From the NCBI RefSeq assembly GCF_031581265.1, contig NZ_JAVLBQ010000040.1, positions 1-23,702 on the forward strand: DNA of 23,702 nt, given 5' to 3'. The stretch comes from Gracilimonas sp031581265. GTDB taxonomy: Bacteria > Bacteroidota > Rhodothermia > Balneolales > Balneolaceae. Below, in pieces: positions 7,023 through 16,016 of the stretch. Numbering within the stretch: position 1 is the stretch's first letter; each line of letters begins with the position of its first letter. Position numbers and translations under genes: made by a program. Below the pieces are notes generated by a model. It saw nothing but the letters and a program-made list of their open reading frames with translations. It made no database searches and was not told the origin of the DNA.

Positions 7023-8104
7023 GAAATATCACGTTGGATAAAGTAGTGCGCTTTGTGCTGGGACTGGCAGCAGTAACAGTCGGACTGCTCATTCTATACA
7101 ATTACTCAAATCTTGTAGTATTCCTGGTGCTGGCGATGATTCTGAGCTACATCTTAGACCCTTTCGCTAACCGACTTCAATCAATTGGGTTAAACAGAAC
7201 TTTTGGAATTATCATTATTCTATCTACCGTTGTTCTAATTCTGATCTTTATTTCCACCAACGTAATACCCATTATCGCCAATCAGATGGCCGAGCTAACC
7301 GCTCAGCTCAGTTTAGAAAATATTCGGCAAATAGCGGCACGGGTAGAAACACAACTGACCAATAAATTCGACTTTTTACCTGATGGATTTTTGGTCAATA
7401 ACATCACCACCGTCTTCGACGAACTCTTTAATGTAAATCAGATTTCATCCATCGTTAGCAACGCTCTGGGGATTTTCACCAATATCTTCTCGGCCGTGTT
7501 AGTCGTTCCCTTTGCTGCATTCTTCTTTCTGAAAGATGGAACTAAAATTCGCAGGGACCTGCTGCAATTGGTGCCCAACAAATATTTTGAGACTACCCTC
7601 ACCGTAATCGATAAAATTGAAAAACGTCTCGGCCTTTATTTTAGAAGCGTGCTGATGCAGAGTTTCTTAGTTGCTTTATCATCTTGGGCTACGCTTAGCG
7701 TAGCAGGACTTGATAACTCAATGTCTGTGGGTATTGCCGTCGGCTTGGCTAATACCATCCCCTATTTTGGTCCGGTGCTGGGTTACTTTTTGTCCGTTAT
7801 TGTATCCATTATTGAAACTGGAAACTTTTCTTTAGTAGCAGCCTGTATTTTGGCAATCTTTATTGTACAAATTTTGGATAACGTAGTATTTCAACCTATG
7901 CTTTTTTCACGGTCGGCAGATATGCACCCGGTGGCTATCTTATTTATTATTTTAATTGGAGCTGAAACCGCCGGGATATTGGGAATGCTTATCGCTATTC
8001 CGCTGGCTACTGTTATTAAAATTACTATTACACAGTTAAGCTGGAGCTTTAACAATTACCAGATTTTCAGGCGAGACTTATCAAGTTCAACCGGGCCTGA
8101 TTAG
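7019..8104 (+). CDS. AI-2E family transporter (PerM/YdiK/TqsA-like membrane protein)
   Basis: The 361-residue protein has the AI-2E transporter layout. Hydrophobic helices lie near residues 8-25, 28-46 and 61-86, followed by a polar extracytoplasmic stretch of about 60 residues. Further helices are at about 150-170, 210-230, 235-265, 270-295 and 305-340. The family motif NTIPYFGPVLGYF (about 249-261) and the C-terminal LDNVVFQPMLF and GILGMLIAIPLATV segments are present. Some members export autoinducer-2 or act as Na/Li-H antiporters, but the substrate of most is unknown, so transport of a specific molecule should not be assumed. The ATG overlaps the recX stop as ATGA, which implies translational coupling. 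A link to RecA function is not evident and may be only positional. Confidence 0.88.
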   Translation: MRNITLDKVVRFVLGLAAVTVGLLILYNYSNLVVFLVLAMILSYILDPFANRLQSIGLNRTFGIIIILSTVVLILIFISTNVIPIIANQMAELTAQLSLENIRQIAARVETQLTNKFDFLPDGFLVNNITTVFDELFNVNQISSIVSNALGIFTNIFSAVLVVPFAAFFFLKDGTKIRRDLLQLVPNKYFETTLTVIDKIEKRLGLYFRSVLMQSFLVALSSWATLSVAGLDNSMSVGIAVGLANTIPYFGPVLGYFLSVIVSIIETGNFSLVAACILAIFIVQILDNVVFQPMLFSRSADMHPVAILFIILIGAETAGILGMLIAIPLATVIKITITQLSWSFNNYQIFRRDLSSSTGPD

Positions 8105-8182
8105 CTTCAATTAATTCTTCATCCCATCTAAACTTTTGCTATATTTTCCGCCCTATCAGGCAATGCAAAACCCTATGATCTT

Positions 8183-8773
8183 TTGAAAAATCTCGTTGTT
8201 TTTGCCTCCGGCTCGGGCACTAACTTTCAATCCATTATTGACGCTGTAGAAAGCGGCGAACTTACCGCCAATATTGCCGGACTTATCACCAATAAACCCA
8301 ACATTGGAGCTCTTGAAAGAGCTCTAACCCACGGTATCCCTTCTCGAATTATCTCTCCACAAGAATATTCAACTGAAGATGAATTTGCAGAAGAACTTCT
8401 CAAACAGCTCAGGGCGTGGGGCACAGATCTGATTGCACTCGCTGGATATTTGAAAAAGATTCCTTCATCCGTCATTCGCGAATATGAAAATCGGATATTA
8501 AATATTCACCCCGCCCTATTACCCAAATTTGGTGGGAAGGGATTTTATGGGTTGAATGTACATAAAGCCGTCATTGAGGCCGGTGAAAAAGAATCCGGCT
8601 GTTCTGTGCATATCGTTACGGAGGAATTCGACGAAGGGCCCGTAATTACACAAAAAAAAGTTCCAGTTCAAAACGATGACACTCCAAAGAAATTAGCTCA
8701 GCGTATTTTAGAGCAAGAGCACAAACTTTATCCTGAAGCCATTCAAAATCATCTCAAAACCCTAAAAACATAG
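8183..8773 (+). CDS. purN: Phosphoribosylglycinamide formyltransferase PurN
   Basis: PurN transfers a formyl group from 10-formyltetrahydrofolate to GAR in the third step of purine synthesis. The 196-residue protein shows the phosphate-binding FASGSGTNFQ (7-16), the catalytic ILNIHPALLPKF block (105-116) with N107 and H109, and the EEFDEGPVI motif (147-155) with catalytic D150. The only suitable start is TTG at 8183: two nearby upstream ATGs (8163 and 8175) are out of frame, and the fold begins at residue 2. It follows the transporter gene by 78 bp and precedes purH by only 5 bp, so the two purine genes form an operon. Length is close to that of E. coli PurN (212). Confidence 0.96.
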   Translation: MKNLVVFASGSGTNFQSIIDAVESGELTANIAGLITNKPNIGALERALTHGIPSRIISPQEYSTEDEFAEELLKQLRAWGTDLIALAGYLKKIPSSVIREYENRILNIHPALLPKFGGKGFYGLNVHKAVIEAGEKESGCSVHIVTEEFDEGPVITQKKVPVQNDDTPKKLAQRILEQEHKLYPEAIQNHLKTLKT

Positions 8774-8778
8774 TACTC

Positions 8779-10353
8779 GTGTCTTTAAAACCACTTTCAT
8801 CACTTCCCACAAATCCATTATCCATCAAAAGAGCTTTAATTTCTGTATCTGATAAAACCGGATTGCCTGAGTTAGCTAAAAGTTTGCACAATTCAGGGGT
8901 TGAAATCATTTCTACCGGTGGAACGGCTAAAATGATCAAGGCGGAAGGAATTCCGGTGAAGGATGTATCTGAGATTACTGGCTTCCCGGAATGTCTGGAT
9001 GGAAGGGTGAAAACGTTACATCCAAAAGTACACGGAGGCATTTTAGCCCGTACTTCACACCAACCCGATGTTGATGAACTCAAAGAATTGAATATCACTC
9101 CTATTGAATTGGTAATTGTAAACTTGTACCCTTTCAAAAATAAAGTAAGTGAAGAAGATGTGACAGCAGCTGAGGCCACAGAATTTATTGATATCGGCGG
9201 GCCTACCATGATTCGTGCGGCTGCAAAGAACTTTGCTCACGTTTCCATTTTAAGTTCCCCATCTCAATATCCGGCTTTCATCGAGGAACTTGAGGAAGAC
9301 ATGGCAATCAGCTTTGATACAAGACGCAATTTAGCCAAGGATGCCTTTGCCCATACCGCAGATTACGACAGCGCCATTGCCAACTACTTCACCACATTAG
9401 TAGAAGAACAACCTGCCACGCAGTTTAATGTGTCTCTTCCTCTCTCTCAGGAATTACGATATGGTGAAAATCCACATCAAAAAGCTGCTGTATATGGGAA
9501 TCAAAATGATTTTATCGATTGCTTCCATGGCAAACAGCTAAGCTTTAATAATTACCTGGATGTGGATGCTGCCTTAAATATCATTTCTGACTTTGAAACT
9601 GAGGAACCTGCTTGTGCTATCATTAAGCATACCATCCCAAGTGGAGTTGGGGTAGCTGACACCCTAGAAGAAGCTTATAAAAAAGCATTCAGCACCGACC
9701 GCGTTTCCCCCTTTGGCGGAATCGTAGTAGTAAATCAAAAGCTGGATGTAGAAACTGCGAAAGCCATTGACGAGATTTTTACCGAAATCATCATTGCTCC
9801 GGATTTTGATGAGGATACTCTTGAATTACTTACTCAGAAAAAGAATCGTCGTCTAATTCGGATTAAAAAATCTGTCCGGGGTGCAGGCGGTTCTTCTTAT
9901 CGCTCTATCTTCGGAGGACTACTTAACCAAGAATCCGATTTGATTCCTGCAAACTCCGATGACTTTAAAGTAGTTTCTAAGCGTAAACCTTCTGAACAGG
10001 AAATGAAAGATCTTCTTTTTTCATGGAAAGTAGTTCGTCATATTAAATCAAATGCCATCGTTTATGCCAAAGATGGCAGAACACTTGGTATCGGCTCGGG
10101 TCAAACAAGTCGTGTTGACTCTTCAGAAATTGCTGTTGCAAAAGCCGGCAAAGAAGGATTAGACTTGAAAGGTTCAGCCATAGCTTCAGATGCATTCTTT
10201 CCTTTTGCGGATGGTGTTGAGGCCGCAGCTAAAGCAGGAGCACGTGCTGTAATTCAACCCGGTGGAAGTATCCGTGATGAAGAGGTTATACAAAAAGCAG
10301 ATGAATATGATATGGCTATGGTATTCACCGGAAAGCGCCATTTCAAACACTAA
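8779..10353 (+). CDS. purH: Bifunctional AICAR formyltransferase/IMP cyclohydrolase PurH
   Basis: PurH catalyses the last two steps of IMP synthesis: formylation of AICAR, then ring closure. The 524-residue length is normal. The N-terminal MGS-like cyclohydrolase domain (about 16-145) carries RALISVSDKTG, STGGTA, GFPECLDGRVKTLHP and NLYPF. The C-terminal transformylase domain carries ELRYGENPHQKAA (225-237), SFNNYLDVDAAL, the catalytic pair K283-H284, SDAFFPFADGVE and IQPGGSIRDEEVI. One oddity is that the K-H motif reads KHTIPSGVG, where most PurH proteins have KHxNPCG: the Asn and Cys are Ile and Ser. The catalytic Lys and His remain, so activity is still expected. The start is GTG at 8779, five bases after purN; no earlier start is possible without overlap, and no ATG lies before the domain. 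Confidence 0.97.
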   Translation: MSLKPLSSLPTNPLSIKRALISVSDKTGLPELAKSLHNSGVEIISTGGTAKMIKAEGIPVKDVSEITGFPECLDGRVKTLHPKVHGGILARTSHQPDVDELKELNITPIELVIVNLYPFKNKVSEEDVTAAEATEFIDIGGPTMIRAAAKNFAHVSILSSPSQYPAFIEELEEDMAISFDTRRNLAKDAFAHTADYDSAIANYFTTLVEEQPATQFNVSLPLSQELRYGENPHQKAAVYGNQNDFIDCFHGKQLSFNNYLDVDAALNIISDFETEEPACAIIKHTIPSGVGVADTLEEAYKKAFSTDRVSPFGGIVVVNQKLDVETAKAIDEIFTEIIIAPDFDEDTLELLTQKKNRRLIRIKKSVRGAGGSSYRSIFGGLLNQESDLIPANSDDFKVVSKRKPSEQEMKDLLFSWKVVRHIKSNAIVYAKDGRTLGIGSGQTSRVDSSEIAVAKAGKEGLDLKGSAIASDAFFPFADGVEAAAKAGARAVIQPGGSIRDEEVIQKADEYDMAMVFTGKRHFKH

Positions 10354-10441
10354 TTTGTTGTTGAGTTTTTTTTAAAAAAAAGTTCTACAAAAAATTTTAA
10401 TAATCCTTATTTATACATTCGCAAATACAAGTTCAATATTG

Positions 10442-10449
10442 TATTTTTG
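10442..10449 (+). promoter_or_regulatory. Candidate -7 element for the rod-shape operon
   Basis: TATTTTTG matches the Bacteroidota-type -7 consensus TAnnTTTG and lies about 45 bp before the mreB start. The -33 position (about 10418-10421) reads TTCG rather than a clean TTTG, so the match is partial. The 141-bp gap after purH also contains a T8A8 palindrome (10366-10381) without a GC stem. An internal promoter here is plausible but unproven. Confidence 0.35.
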
Positions 10450-10494
10450 AATATTCTATACTCCATTAAAGTTCAAATTTTTTAAAAAGCGCCA

Positions 10495-11559
10495 ATGTCA
10501 GAATCACGTGAAGTGAATACCTCGGAAAACTCTAAAAAACAAACGCAGAAAGGCTTTCTCGATTTTCTTTATACCGATATCGCAATTGATTTAGGCACGG
10601 CCAACACGCTTATATACTCCCGGGGTGAGGGCATTGTTCTCAATGAGCCTTCGATTGTAGCGCTGAATCAACAAAATGTACCCGTTGCTACCGGGCATGA
10701 AGCGCGACTGATGCACGAAAAAACACACAGTAAAATTCGCACTGTACGTCCGCTTAGAGATGGTGTAATTGCAGATTTTGAAGTTGCAGAACAGATGATC
10801 CGGGGTATGATCAAGAAAGTTAAAATGAAGTGGTACTCTACTACACGCCAAATGGTGATATGTGTTCCCAGCGGAATTACTGAAGTTGAGCGCCGGGCCG
10901 TTAGAGACAGTGCCGAACACGCCGGAGCTAAAGAAGTTTATTTGGTTGATGAACCCATGGCTGCCGCTATCGGTATTGGTTTGGATGTTCATGAACCGGT
11001 TGGAAGTATGATTGTTGATATCGGGGGCGGAACTACTGAAATTGCGGTTATTGCATTATCAGGTATTGTGTACGCTCAGTCTGTACGACTTGGAGGAGAT
11101 GAACTGAATGATGACATCATCAACTATTTTCGCAGAAATCATAATCTGCTTATTGGTGAAAGAACCGCAGAAAAAATTAAATGTGAAATCGGTTCAGCAG
11201 CTCCTTTAGATGAAGAACTTGAAATGATCACGAAAGGACGTGATTTAGTCAATGGAGTTCCAAGAACACGCCATATAACTTCCAGGGATGCCCGCGAAGC
11301 GATAGCAGAATCTGTGAATACTATTGTGGAATCTATCACCAAATCACTGGAGCAAACCCCGCCTGAATTATCAGCCGATATTCTTGATCGTGGTATTATG
11401 CTAACCGGCGGTGGTGCACTACTTAAAAACCTTGATAAATTGATCATGGAAACAACCGACCTGCCAGTTCATATTGCTGAAGATCCCTTGACTGCAGTAG
11501 TTCGTGGCACCGGTGCCATACTTGAAAATCTTGAATATTACCGTCCGGTAATTTCTTAA
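10495..11559 (+). CDS. mreB: Rod shape-determining protein MreB
   Basis: MreB is the bacterial actin homologue that polymerises on the inner membrane and orients lateral-wall peptidoglycan synthesis. The 354-residue protein has phosphate-1 AIDLGTANTLIY (30-41), VICVPSGITEVERRA (121-135), the connecting VDEPMAAAIGIGL (151-163), phosphate-2 VDIGGGTTEIAVIALSG (174-190) and the adenosine motif IMLTGGGALLKNL near 300. An N-terminal tail of about 20 polar residues (ESREVNTSENSKKQTQ) precedes the membrane-tethering FLDFLYTD segment, making it slightly longer than E. coli MreB (347). The ATG at 10495 is the first available and lacks a Shine-Dalgarno sequence. It heads a five-gene cluster (mreC starts 14 bp later). 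purH directly upstream is a neighbour arrangement also known from other Bacteroidota-type genomes. Confidence 0.98.
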   Translation: MSESREVNTSENSKKQTQKGFLDFLYTDIAIDLGTANTLIYSRGEGIVLNEPSIVALNQQNVPVATGHEARLMHEKTHSKIRTVRPLRDGVIADFEVAEQMIRGMIKKVKMKWYSTTRQMVICVPSGITEVERRAVRDSAEHAGAKEVYLVDEPMAAAIGIGLDVHEPVGSMIVDIGGGTTEIAVIALSGIVYAQSVRLGGDELNDDIINYFRRNHNLLIGERTAEKIKCEIGSAAPLDEELEMITKGRDLVNGVPRTRHITSRDAREAIAESVNTIVESITKSLEQTPPELSADILDRGIMLTGGGALLKNLDKLIMETTDLPVHIAEDPLTAVVRGTGAILENLEYYRPVIS

Positions 11560-11573
11560 TATCCAGAAAATGA

Positions 11574-12416
11574 ATGCGATTTAGATCGTTACAGCTAAGT
11601 GATGCTAAGGACTACATAATAACCGCCCTCATTTTGATATCTGCCCTTGCTATTATGGTTGGCAGACATCAAGGAGGGTTAGATACGCTGCGAAAAATTT
11701 CTATCACATCACTAAGCTTACTGGAAGAACCTCTCGCCAACATTCGGGTATATCGGCAAGCCCTTAATACCAACACTTATCTACAACGGCAGAATATATT
11801 ATTACAAGATGAACTTAGCCGACTGCGAGCTATAGAACAGGAAAATGAAGAATTAAGGCGGCTCCTTGGCTATGAAAGCCGCAGTGATTTTGACCTCACC
11901 CCGGTTCTTGTGGTAAGCAAGAAAGTGGATGGCTTTAACAACATATTAACGATTGATGCCGGTACCGATGACGGTTTAAAGGAAGGAATGCCTTTAGTTT
12001 CTTCTGATGGTTTGATCGGTAAAATTGTGCTTGCCGGTAAACATTATTCTCAGGTAATGCCTTTTTATAATACCTTATTTAAAGTTAGTGCCCGTGTTCA
12101 AGAGAATCAGGTAAATGGTATTGTCAGCTGGACCAGAGAACGATATGGGGAACTGGTAATGGATTTTGTGCCCAAAACGGTAGCAATTGATTCCGGATTT
12201 GTCATAGAAACTTCAGGGAGCAGTAATCAATTTCCCGGTGGAATCCCCATAGGTTCGGTAACAAGAGCTGAACCTCAACAAGGGAGAGAAACGCAGCGGG
12301 TATTCTTAGAACCCTATGTATTGTTAGCTGATCTTTCCCAAGCATTCATTATTGAATTTGAACCGGACACCAACATCGCTAAACTTGATGAAGACTATAA
12401 CGAGCTATTTGAATGA
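11574..12416 (+). CDS. mreC: Rod shape-determining protein MreC
   Basis: MreC is a bitopic inner-membrane protein whose periplasmic part links the MreB filament to PBP2 and activates it. The 280-residue product has one transmembrane helix (about 14-30, IITALILISALAIMV), a coiled coil (about 63-98) containing LLQDELSRLRAIEQENEELRRLL, then the beta-rich periplasmic domain typical of the family. Diagnostic segments include LTIDAGTDDGLKEGMPLVSSDGLIGKI and the conserved SGSSNQFPGGIPIGSV near 217-232. The ATG at 11574 gives a short cytoplasmic MRFRS start; another ATG four bases upstream is out of frame. It overlaps mreD by 4 bp (ATGA), so translation is probably coupled. Confidence 0.96.
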   Translation: MRFRSLQLSDAKDYIITALILISALAIMVGRHQGGLDTLRKISITSLSLLEEPLANIRVYRQALNTNTYLQRQNILLQDELSRLRAIEQENEELRRLLGYESRSDFDLTPVLVVSKKVDGFNNILTIDAGTDDGLKEGMPLVSSDGLIGKIVLAGKHYSQVMPFYNTLFKVSARVQENQVNGIVSWTRERYGELVMDFVPKTVAIDSGFVIETSGSSNQFPGGIPIGSVTRAEPQQGRETQRVFLEPYVLLADLSQAFIIEFEPDTNIAKLDEDYNELFE

Positions 12417-12901
12417 GCAAAGAAACCATTAAAGATTTATTAGTTGGATTAGGATTTGTGCTTATTGAAGTACTCATTTTTCAACATTTAAGTTTCTATG
12501 GGATCACTGCCGACCCCCTGCTCATATTTGTATTATGGATTGCCTTAAAATATGACCGTTTTCAGCTTATCTTGATTACCGCTGTATTGGCTTTCTTTCA
12601 GGATGCCCTGTTTGATTTCTGGGGGATCAATTTATTCGCCAAAACATTAATGATCTTTGTTATCTATAACTTTATAAGAAGATGGCGTGAAACTCGTTTG
12701 CTGCTATGGCAAATATTCTTAGTCATATTTTTGGCAGCTTTATTCCATAATCTACTATTCATTGGTCTGGCAGGTGTCGTCAATTTGGCCAGTGTCATAA
12801 ATATTTATTCGGTAGGTCTGATGCCCATAATTTTTGTACTCGGCAGTAGTTTATATACTGCATCACTTGGCAGCATGCTATTCATTTTCAAAGGAAATTA
12901 A
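12413..12901 (+). CDS. mreD: Rod shape-determining protein MreD
   Basis: MreD is a small integral membrane protein of the elongasome. The 162-residue product is strongly hydrophobic, with about five predicted helices: LLVGLGFVLIEVLIFQHL, LLIFVLWIALKY, LILITAVLAFFQDALF, LLWQIFLVIFLAALFHNLLFIGL and MPIIFVLGSSLYTASLGSMLF. The FFQDALFDFWGINLFAKTLM segment corresponds to the family's conserved loop after the third helix. Sequence conservation in MreD is low, so the assignment rests equally on position between mreC and the PBP2 gene and on size. Start and stop are tight: it overlaps mreC by 4 bp and ends 6 bp before mrdA. Confidence 0.92.
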   Translation: MSKETIKDLLVGLGFVLIEVLIFQHLSFYGITADPLLIFVLWIALKYDRFQLILITAVLAFFQDALFDFWGINLFAKTLMIFVIYNFIRRWRETRLLLWQIFLVIFLAALFHNLLFIGLAGVVNLASVINIYSVGLMPIIFVLGSSLYTASLGSMLFIFKGN

Positions 12902-12907
12902 TTTTTA

Positions 12908-14764
12908 ATGAGCGTCAACCAACCTAATAGAACAAGAACTTCGATTCGAGCTCTTCAGTTCATCATGTTGAGTTTAACACTCATTGTATTGGGAAGAGTG
13001 TTCTATTTACAGATTGTTGAGTATGAAGTTTATGCGGCCTTAGGTCAAGAAAATTCTGTTCGTCAGGAATATGTGGATGCTGCACGTGGGTTGATTTATG
13101 ATCGTAATAACACGCTTATAGTTGATAACGAACCCATTTATTCTATTACCATAACTCCCTCCCTTTTTGATGATAGTAAGATCCCTCTGCTTAGTGAAAC
13201 ATTAGGGGTTTCCGATTCTCTGCTTTCAAGCAAAATTTCAGAAGCACAAAATTATTCATGGCACAGAACATCTAGGTTATTTACGGAAGTTGATTTTGCT
13301 ACATTCTCAGCTATTCAGGAAAATTTATGGCAATTGCCGGGGATAGGGCACCAAATTGAGAGTAAGCGTCATTATCCAACACCAATGAAAGCATCCCATG
13401 TGCTGGGTTACCTTCGCGAGGCCGATGAAGACGAATATCGAAGCTCGCCTGATATCAGACTTGGTGACAAGATCGGTAAAAGTGGTCTTGAAATGATTTA
13501 TGAGGACACCTTAAGAGGAAAATTTGGCATTAACTATCAGCGGGTAAATGCTTTAGGACAATCTATTGAGGATTACGAAGATCCAAGCTTGGGACGTCCA
13601 CCCCAACGAGGCACTGATATTATCACAACTATTGACGCCGACTTACAACTGCTGGCCGAAGAGTTAATGGAAGGCAAAAAAGGCGGATTGGTTGCCATAG
13701 ATCCAAATTCTGGGGCCATTCTAGCCATGGTCAGTTCTCCACAATATGATCTCAGCCGGCTTTCCGGTCGATTAGATCTTTCATATTGGCAGGAAATTAA
13801 TGCAGACTCCACCACTCCACTTTACAACCGGGCTATCTCAAACAGACAACCACCTGGCTCAACTGTAAAACCGTTAATGGCACTGATTGGATTAACGAAA
13901 GGCCTTATCGATGAAAATACTACGGTCTATAACAGTGGTGCATACATTCGTGGGCGCCCGTATAGAGATACAGCCCCAACCGGCAGCTATGACCTTCAAA
14001 GAGCTATCACCTTTTCAAGCAATACCTTTTTCTTTTCCCTGATGGATCAAATTGCAACCAAGGGTTTACTAAACGAGTGGAGCTCAATGATCAAAGACTT
14101 TGGCCTTGGAGTGCCTAATCCCATCGACTTACCCTATGCGAGTACCGGCATTGTACCTGATAGTTCTTATATGAATAATGCGTTTGGTCACAATAAATGG
14201 GGAGTCGGAGATTTGTTAAGCATGGGTATCGGGCAAGGACTTCTGTCAGCCTCTCCTCTTCAAATTGCACAAATGACCAGTACTATTGCCAACGGAGGTT
14301 ACAGGGTTGAACCTCATGTAGTACAAGCTACCAGAAACCCCAATTATGGATTAAAAACTAAAACCACATCGAATACTCGTATTGACTGGTTAGAGTCTTC
14401 CCATGTTGATCATGTAAAAGAAGCTATGAGAGGAGTAATTGCAGAAGGAAGCAGTGCATATTACACCAATAACCCGGATGTGCCTACAGCAGGAAAAACA
14501 GGTACCGCTCAAAACCCACATGGAAGAGATCATGGGTGGTTCACCTCATTTGCCCCCTACGATGATCCTCAAATAGTAGTAACTGTTTTAATTGAAAATG
14601 GAGGATATGGGTCTATCTCAGCCGGACCTGTGGCTGCTGTACTGATCGAGAAATACATTGAAGGTGAAATTTCCCGAAATTTCGTCTATGATTATGTACT
14701 TAATTTTGTATCCCAGCCTACGGATTCAGAAAAATTAGAAAACCAAGAGGCCGAGAATGAATAA
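12908..14764 (+). CDS. mrdA: Penicillin-binding protein 2 (peptidoglycan D,D-transpeptidase)
   Basis: PBP2 cross-links peptidoglycan in the rod complex, paired with the glycosyltransferase RodA. The 618-residue class B PBP has a short cytoplasmic N-terminus, a membrane helix (about 16-35, LQFIMLSLTLIVLGRVFYLQ), a pedestal/dimerisation domain (about 50-230, with GLIYDRNNTLIVDN and the GKSGLEMIYEDTLRG motif) and a transpeptidase domain (about 255-590). The catalytic triad motifs are intact: S318-TVK, S370-SN and K530-TG in AGKTGTAQNP. The conserved RAISNRQPPGSTVKP and GIGQGLLSASPLQIAQM segments fix it as the PBP2/MrdA type rather than FtsI. Its last 8 bp overlap rodA. The acidic C-terminal tail (SEKLENQEAENE) is short. 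Confidence 0.97.
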   Translation: MSVNQPNRTRTSIRALQFIMLSLTLIVLGRVFYLQIVEYEVYAALGQENSVRQEYVDAARGLIYDRNNTLIVDNEPIYSITITPSLFDDSKIPLLSETLGVSDSLLSSKISEAQNYSWHRTSRLFTEVDFATFSAIQENLWQLPGIGHQIESKRHYPTPMKASHVLGYLREADEDEYRSSPDIRLGDKIGKSGLEMIYEDTLRGKFGINYQRVNALGQSIEDYEDPSLGRPPQRGTDIITTIDADLQLLAEELMEGKKGGLVAIDPNSGAILAMVSSPQYDLSRLSGRLDLSYWQEINADSTTPLYNRAISNRQPPGSTVKPLMALIGLTKGLIDENTTVYNSGAYIRGRPYRDTAPTGSYDLQRAITFSSNTFFFSLMDQIATKGLLNEWSSMIKDFGLGVPNPIDLPYASTGIVPDSSYMNNAFGHNKWGVGDLLSMGIGQGLLSASPLQIAQMTSTIANGGYRVEPHVVQATRNPNYGLKTKTTSNTRIDWLESSHVDHVKEAMRGVIAEGSSAYYTNNPDVPTAGKTGTAQNPHGRDHGWFTSFAPYDDPQIVVTVLIENGGYGSISAGPVAAVLIEKYIEGEISRNFVYDYVLNFVSQPTDSEKLENQEAENE

Positions 14765-16007
14765 CCTAAGGGAATTAAGCTGGTCCGTACTTTTTACCTG
14801 GGTATTTCTATCCATTGTTGGCTTAATTGCCATTTACAGTGCTACCCAGGGACCTGTTTCAGAATTCTTACCTACTTATATCCAGGACAACTTTCTAAAA
14901 CAATCCATTTGGATATTGATGTCTTTGACTGCTTTGATAAGCATTCTTTTTATATCGCCAAGGACTTTTGTTCAACTTTCCTATGCTTTATATGGAGTAG
15001 GCATAATCCTCATGATACTTACCTTGGTATTTGGGACTGAAATAAACGGCGCTAAAAGCTGGTTGCGCATAGGCCCCGCTAATTTGCAAACCAGTGAGCT
15101 CATGAAAATTGCTACCATTTTAGCCACTGCCAACTACCTTACAAGCCGGAGAGATATATCAGCCGAAAATGTTCGATATGCCATCAACGCGGTTATCATG
15201 ATACTTATACCAACCGTTTTAGTTTTTATGCAAAATGATTTGGGTACCGCTTTAATTTTCATGGGGCTAATTCCCGTTATGTTATTTTGGTCAGGATTAC
15301 CCTATGGGGTCTCTCTTTTTATTGTATCGCCTGCTTTAATTGGGTATCTGGCAGTAATTGGCTGGTATTATGGATTGATAGCTGCAATAATTCTAACTGG
15401 AATCATATTTTTCATACAACGGCGGGTATGGCTAACCGCTACCTCATTGGTAACCGGACTTTTAACGGTTTCAGGAGTTCAATTTGCAATTGCTAATATA
15501 TTGCAACCCCACCAGATAGCTCGGATCTCAGCATTTACTAATCCCTCATTCGACCCAACCGGGGCAGGGTGGAATGTAATACAAGCTAAAACCGCGATAG
15601 GCTCTGGAGGTTTAACAGGCAAGGGATTTCTTGAAGGCACACAAACACAATTGAAGTTCCTACCTGAGCAGTGGACCGACTTTATCTTTTGCGTGATTGG
15701 GGAAGAGTTTGGCTTTGTAGGAGCAGGTATTGTCGTATTAGCCTTCCTTTTTCTATTCATACGCCTTTTAAATATGGCAGGGAATCATAAACACCCATTT
15801 GCCCAACTGGTTACCGTTAGTATTGCCTCCGTATTCTTTATTCATTTTTTCATAAATGTTGGAAGTGCTACAGGATTAATTCCGGTAATCGGACTTCCCT
15901 TACCTTTTGTCAGTTATGGAGGATCTGCATTTCTGACCAATACTGTTATGCTGGCCATCTGTTTAAATATGGATTTCTATAAACGTGAGTTCAGTATTTA
16001 CAGGTAG
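14757..16007 (+). CDS. rodA: Rod shape-determining protein RodA (SEDS peptidoglycan glycosyltransferase)
   Basis: RodA polymerises lipid II into glycan strands at the inner membrane, working with PBP2. The 416-residue SEDS protein has about ten transmembrane helices starting near residue 12. Family motifs are GAKSWLRIGPANLQTSELMK (about 99-118), QNDLGTALIFMGLIPVM, the catalytic loop KGFLEGTQTQLKFLPEQWTDFIFCVIGEEFGF with the essential Asp in WTDFIF, and the C-terminal GLIPVIGLPLPFVSYGGSAF. The TDFIF version of the loop fits RodA better than FtsW, and it follows the PBP2 gene directly. The loop is longer than in E. coli RodA (370 residues), as in many Bacteroidota. It is the last gene of the rod cluster and ends 9 bp before the stop of the convergent rnhB; no GC-rich terminator is visible there. 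Confidence 0.97.
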   Translation: MNNLRELSWSVLFTWVFLSIVGLIAIYSATQGPVSEFLPTYIQDNFLKQSIWILMSLTALISILFISPRTFVQLSYALYGVGIILMILTLVFGTEINGAKSWLRIGPANLQTSELMKIATILATANYLTSRRDISAENVRYAINAVIMILIPTVLVFMQNDLGTALIFMGLIPVMLFWSGLPYGVSLFIVSPALIGYLAVIGWYYGLIAAIILTGIIFFIQRRVWLTATSLVTGLLTVSGVQFAIANILQPHQIARISAFTNPSFDPTGAGWNVIQAKTAIGSGGLTGKGFLEGTQTQLKFLPEQWTDFIFCVIGEEFGFVGAGIVVLAFLFLFIRLLNMAGNHKHPFAQLVTVSIASVFFIHFFINVGSATGLIPVIGLPLPFVSYGGSAFLTNTVMLAICLNMDFYKREFSIYR

Positions 16008-16016
16008 CTTTTACAG

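Noticed and set aside
10366..10381. Rho-independent terminator at the T8A8 palindrome after purH
   Set aside because: The stem is pure A-T with no loop and no GC core, so it would be a weak terminator at best; it was kept only as a note on the promoter region.
10495..16007. Division (FtsI/FtsW) identity for the PBP and SEDS pair
   Set aside because: Clustering with mreBCD, PBP2-type motifs and the RodA-type WTDFIF loop indicate the elongation pair.
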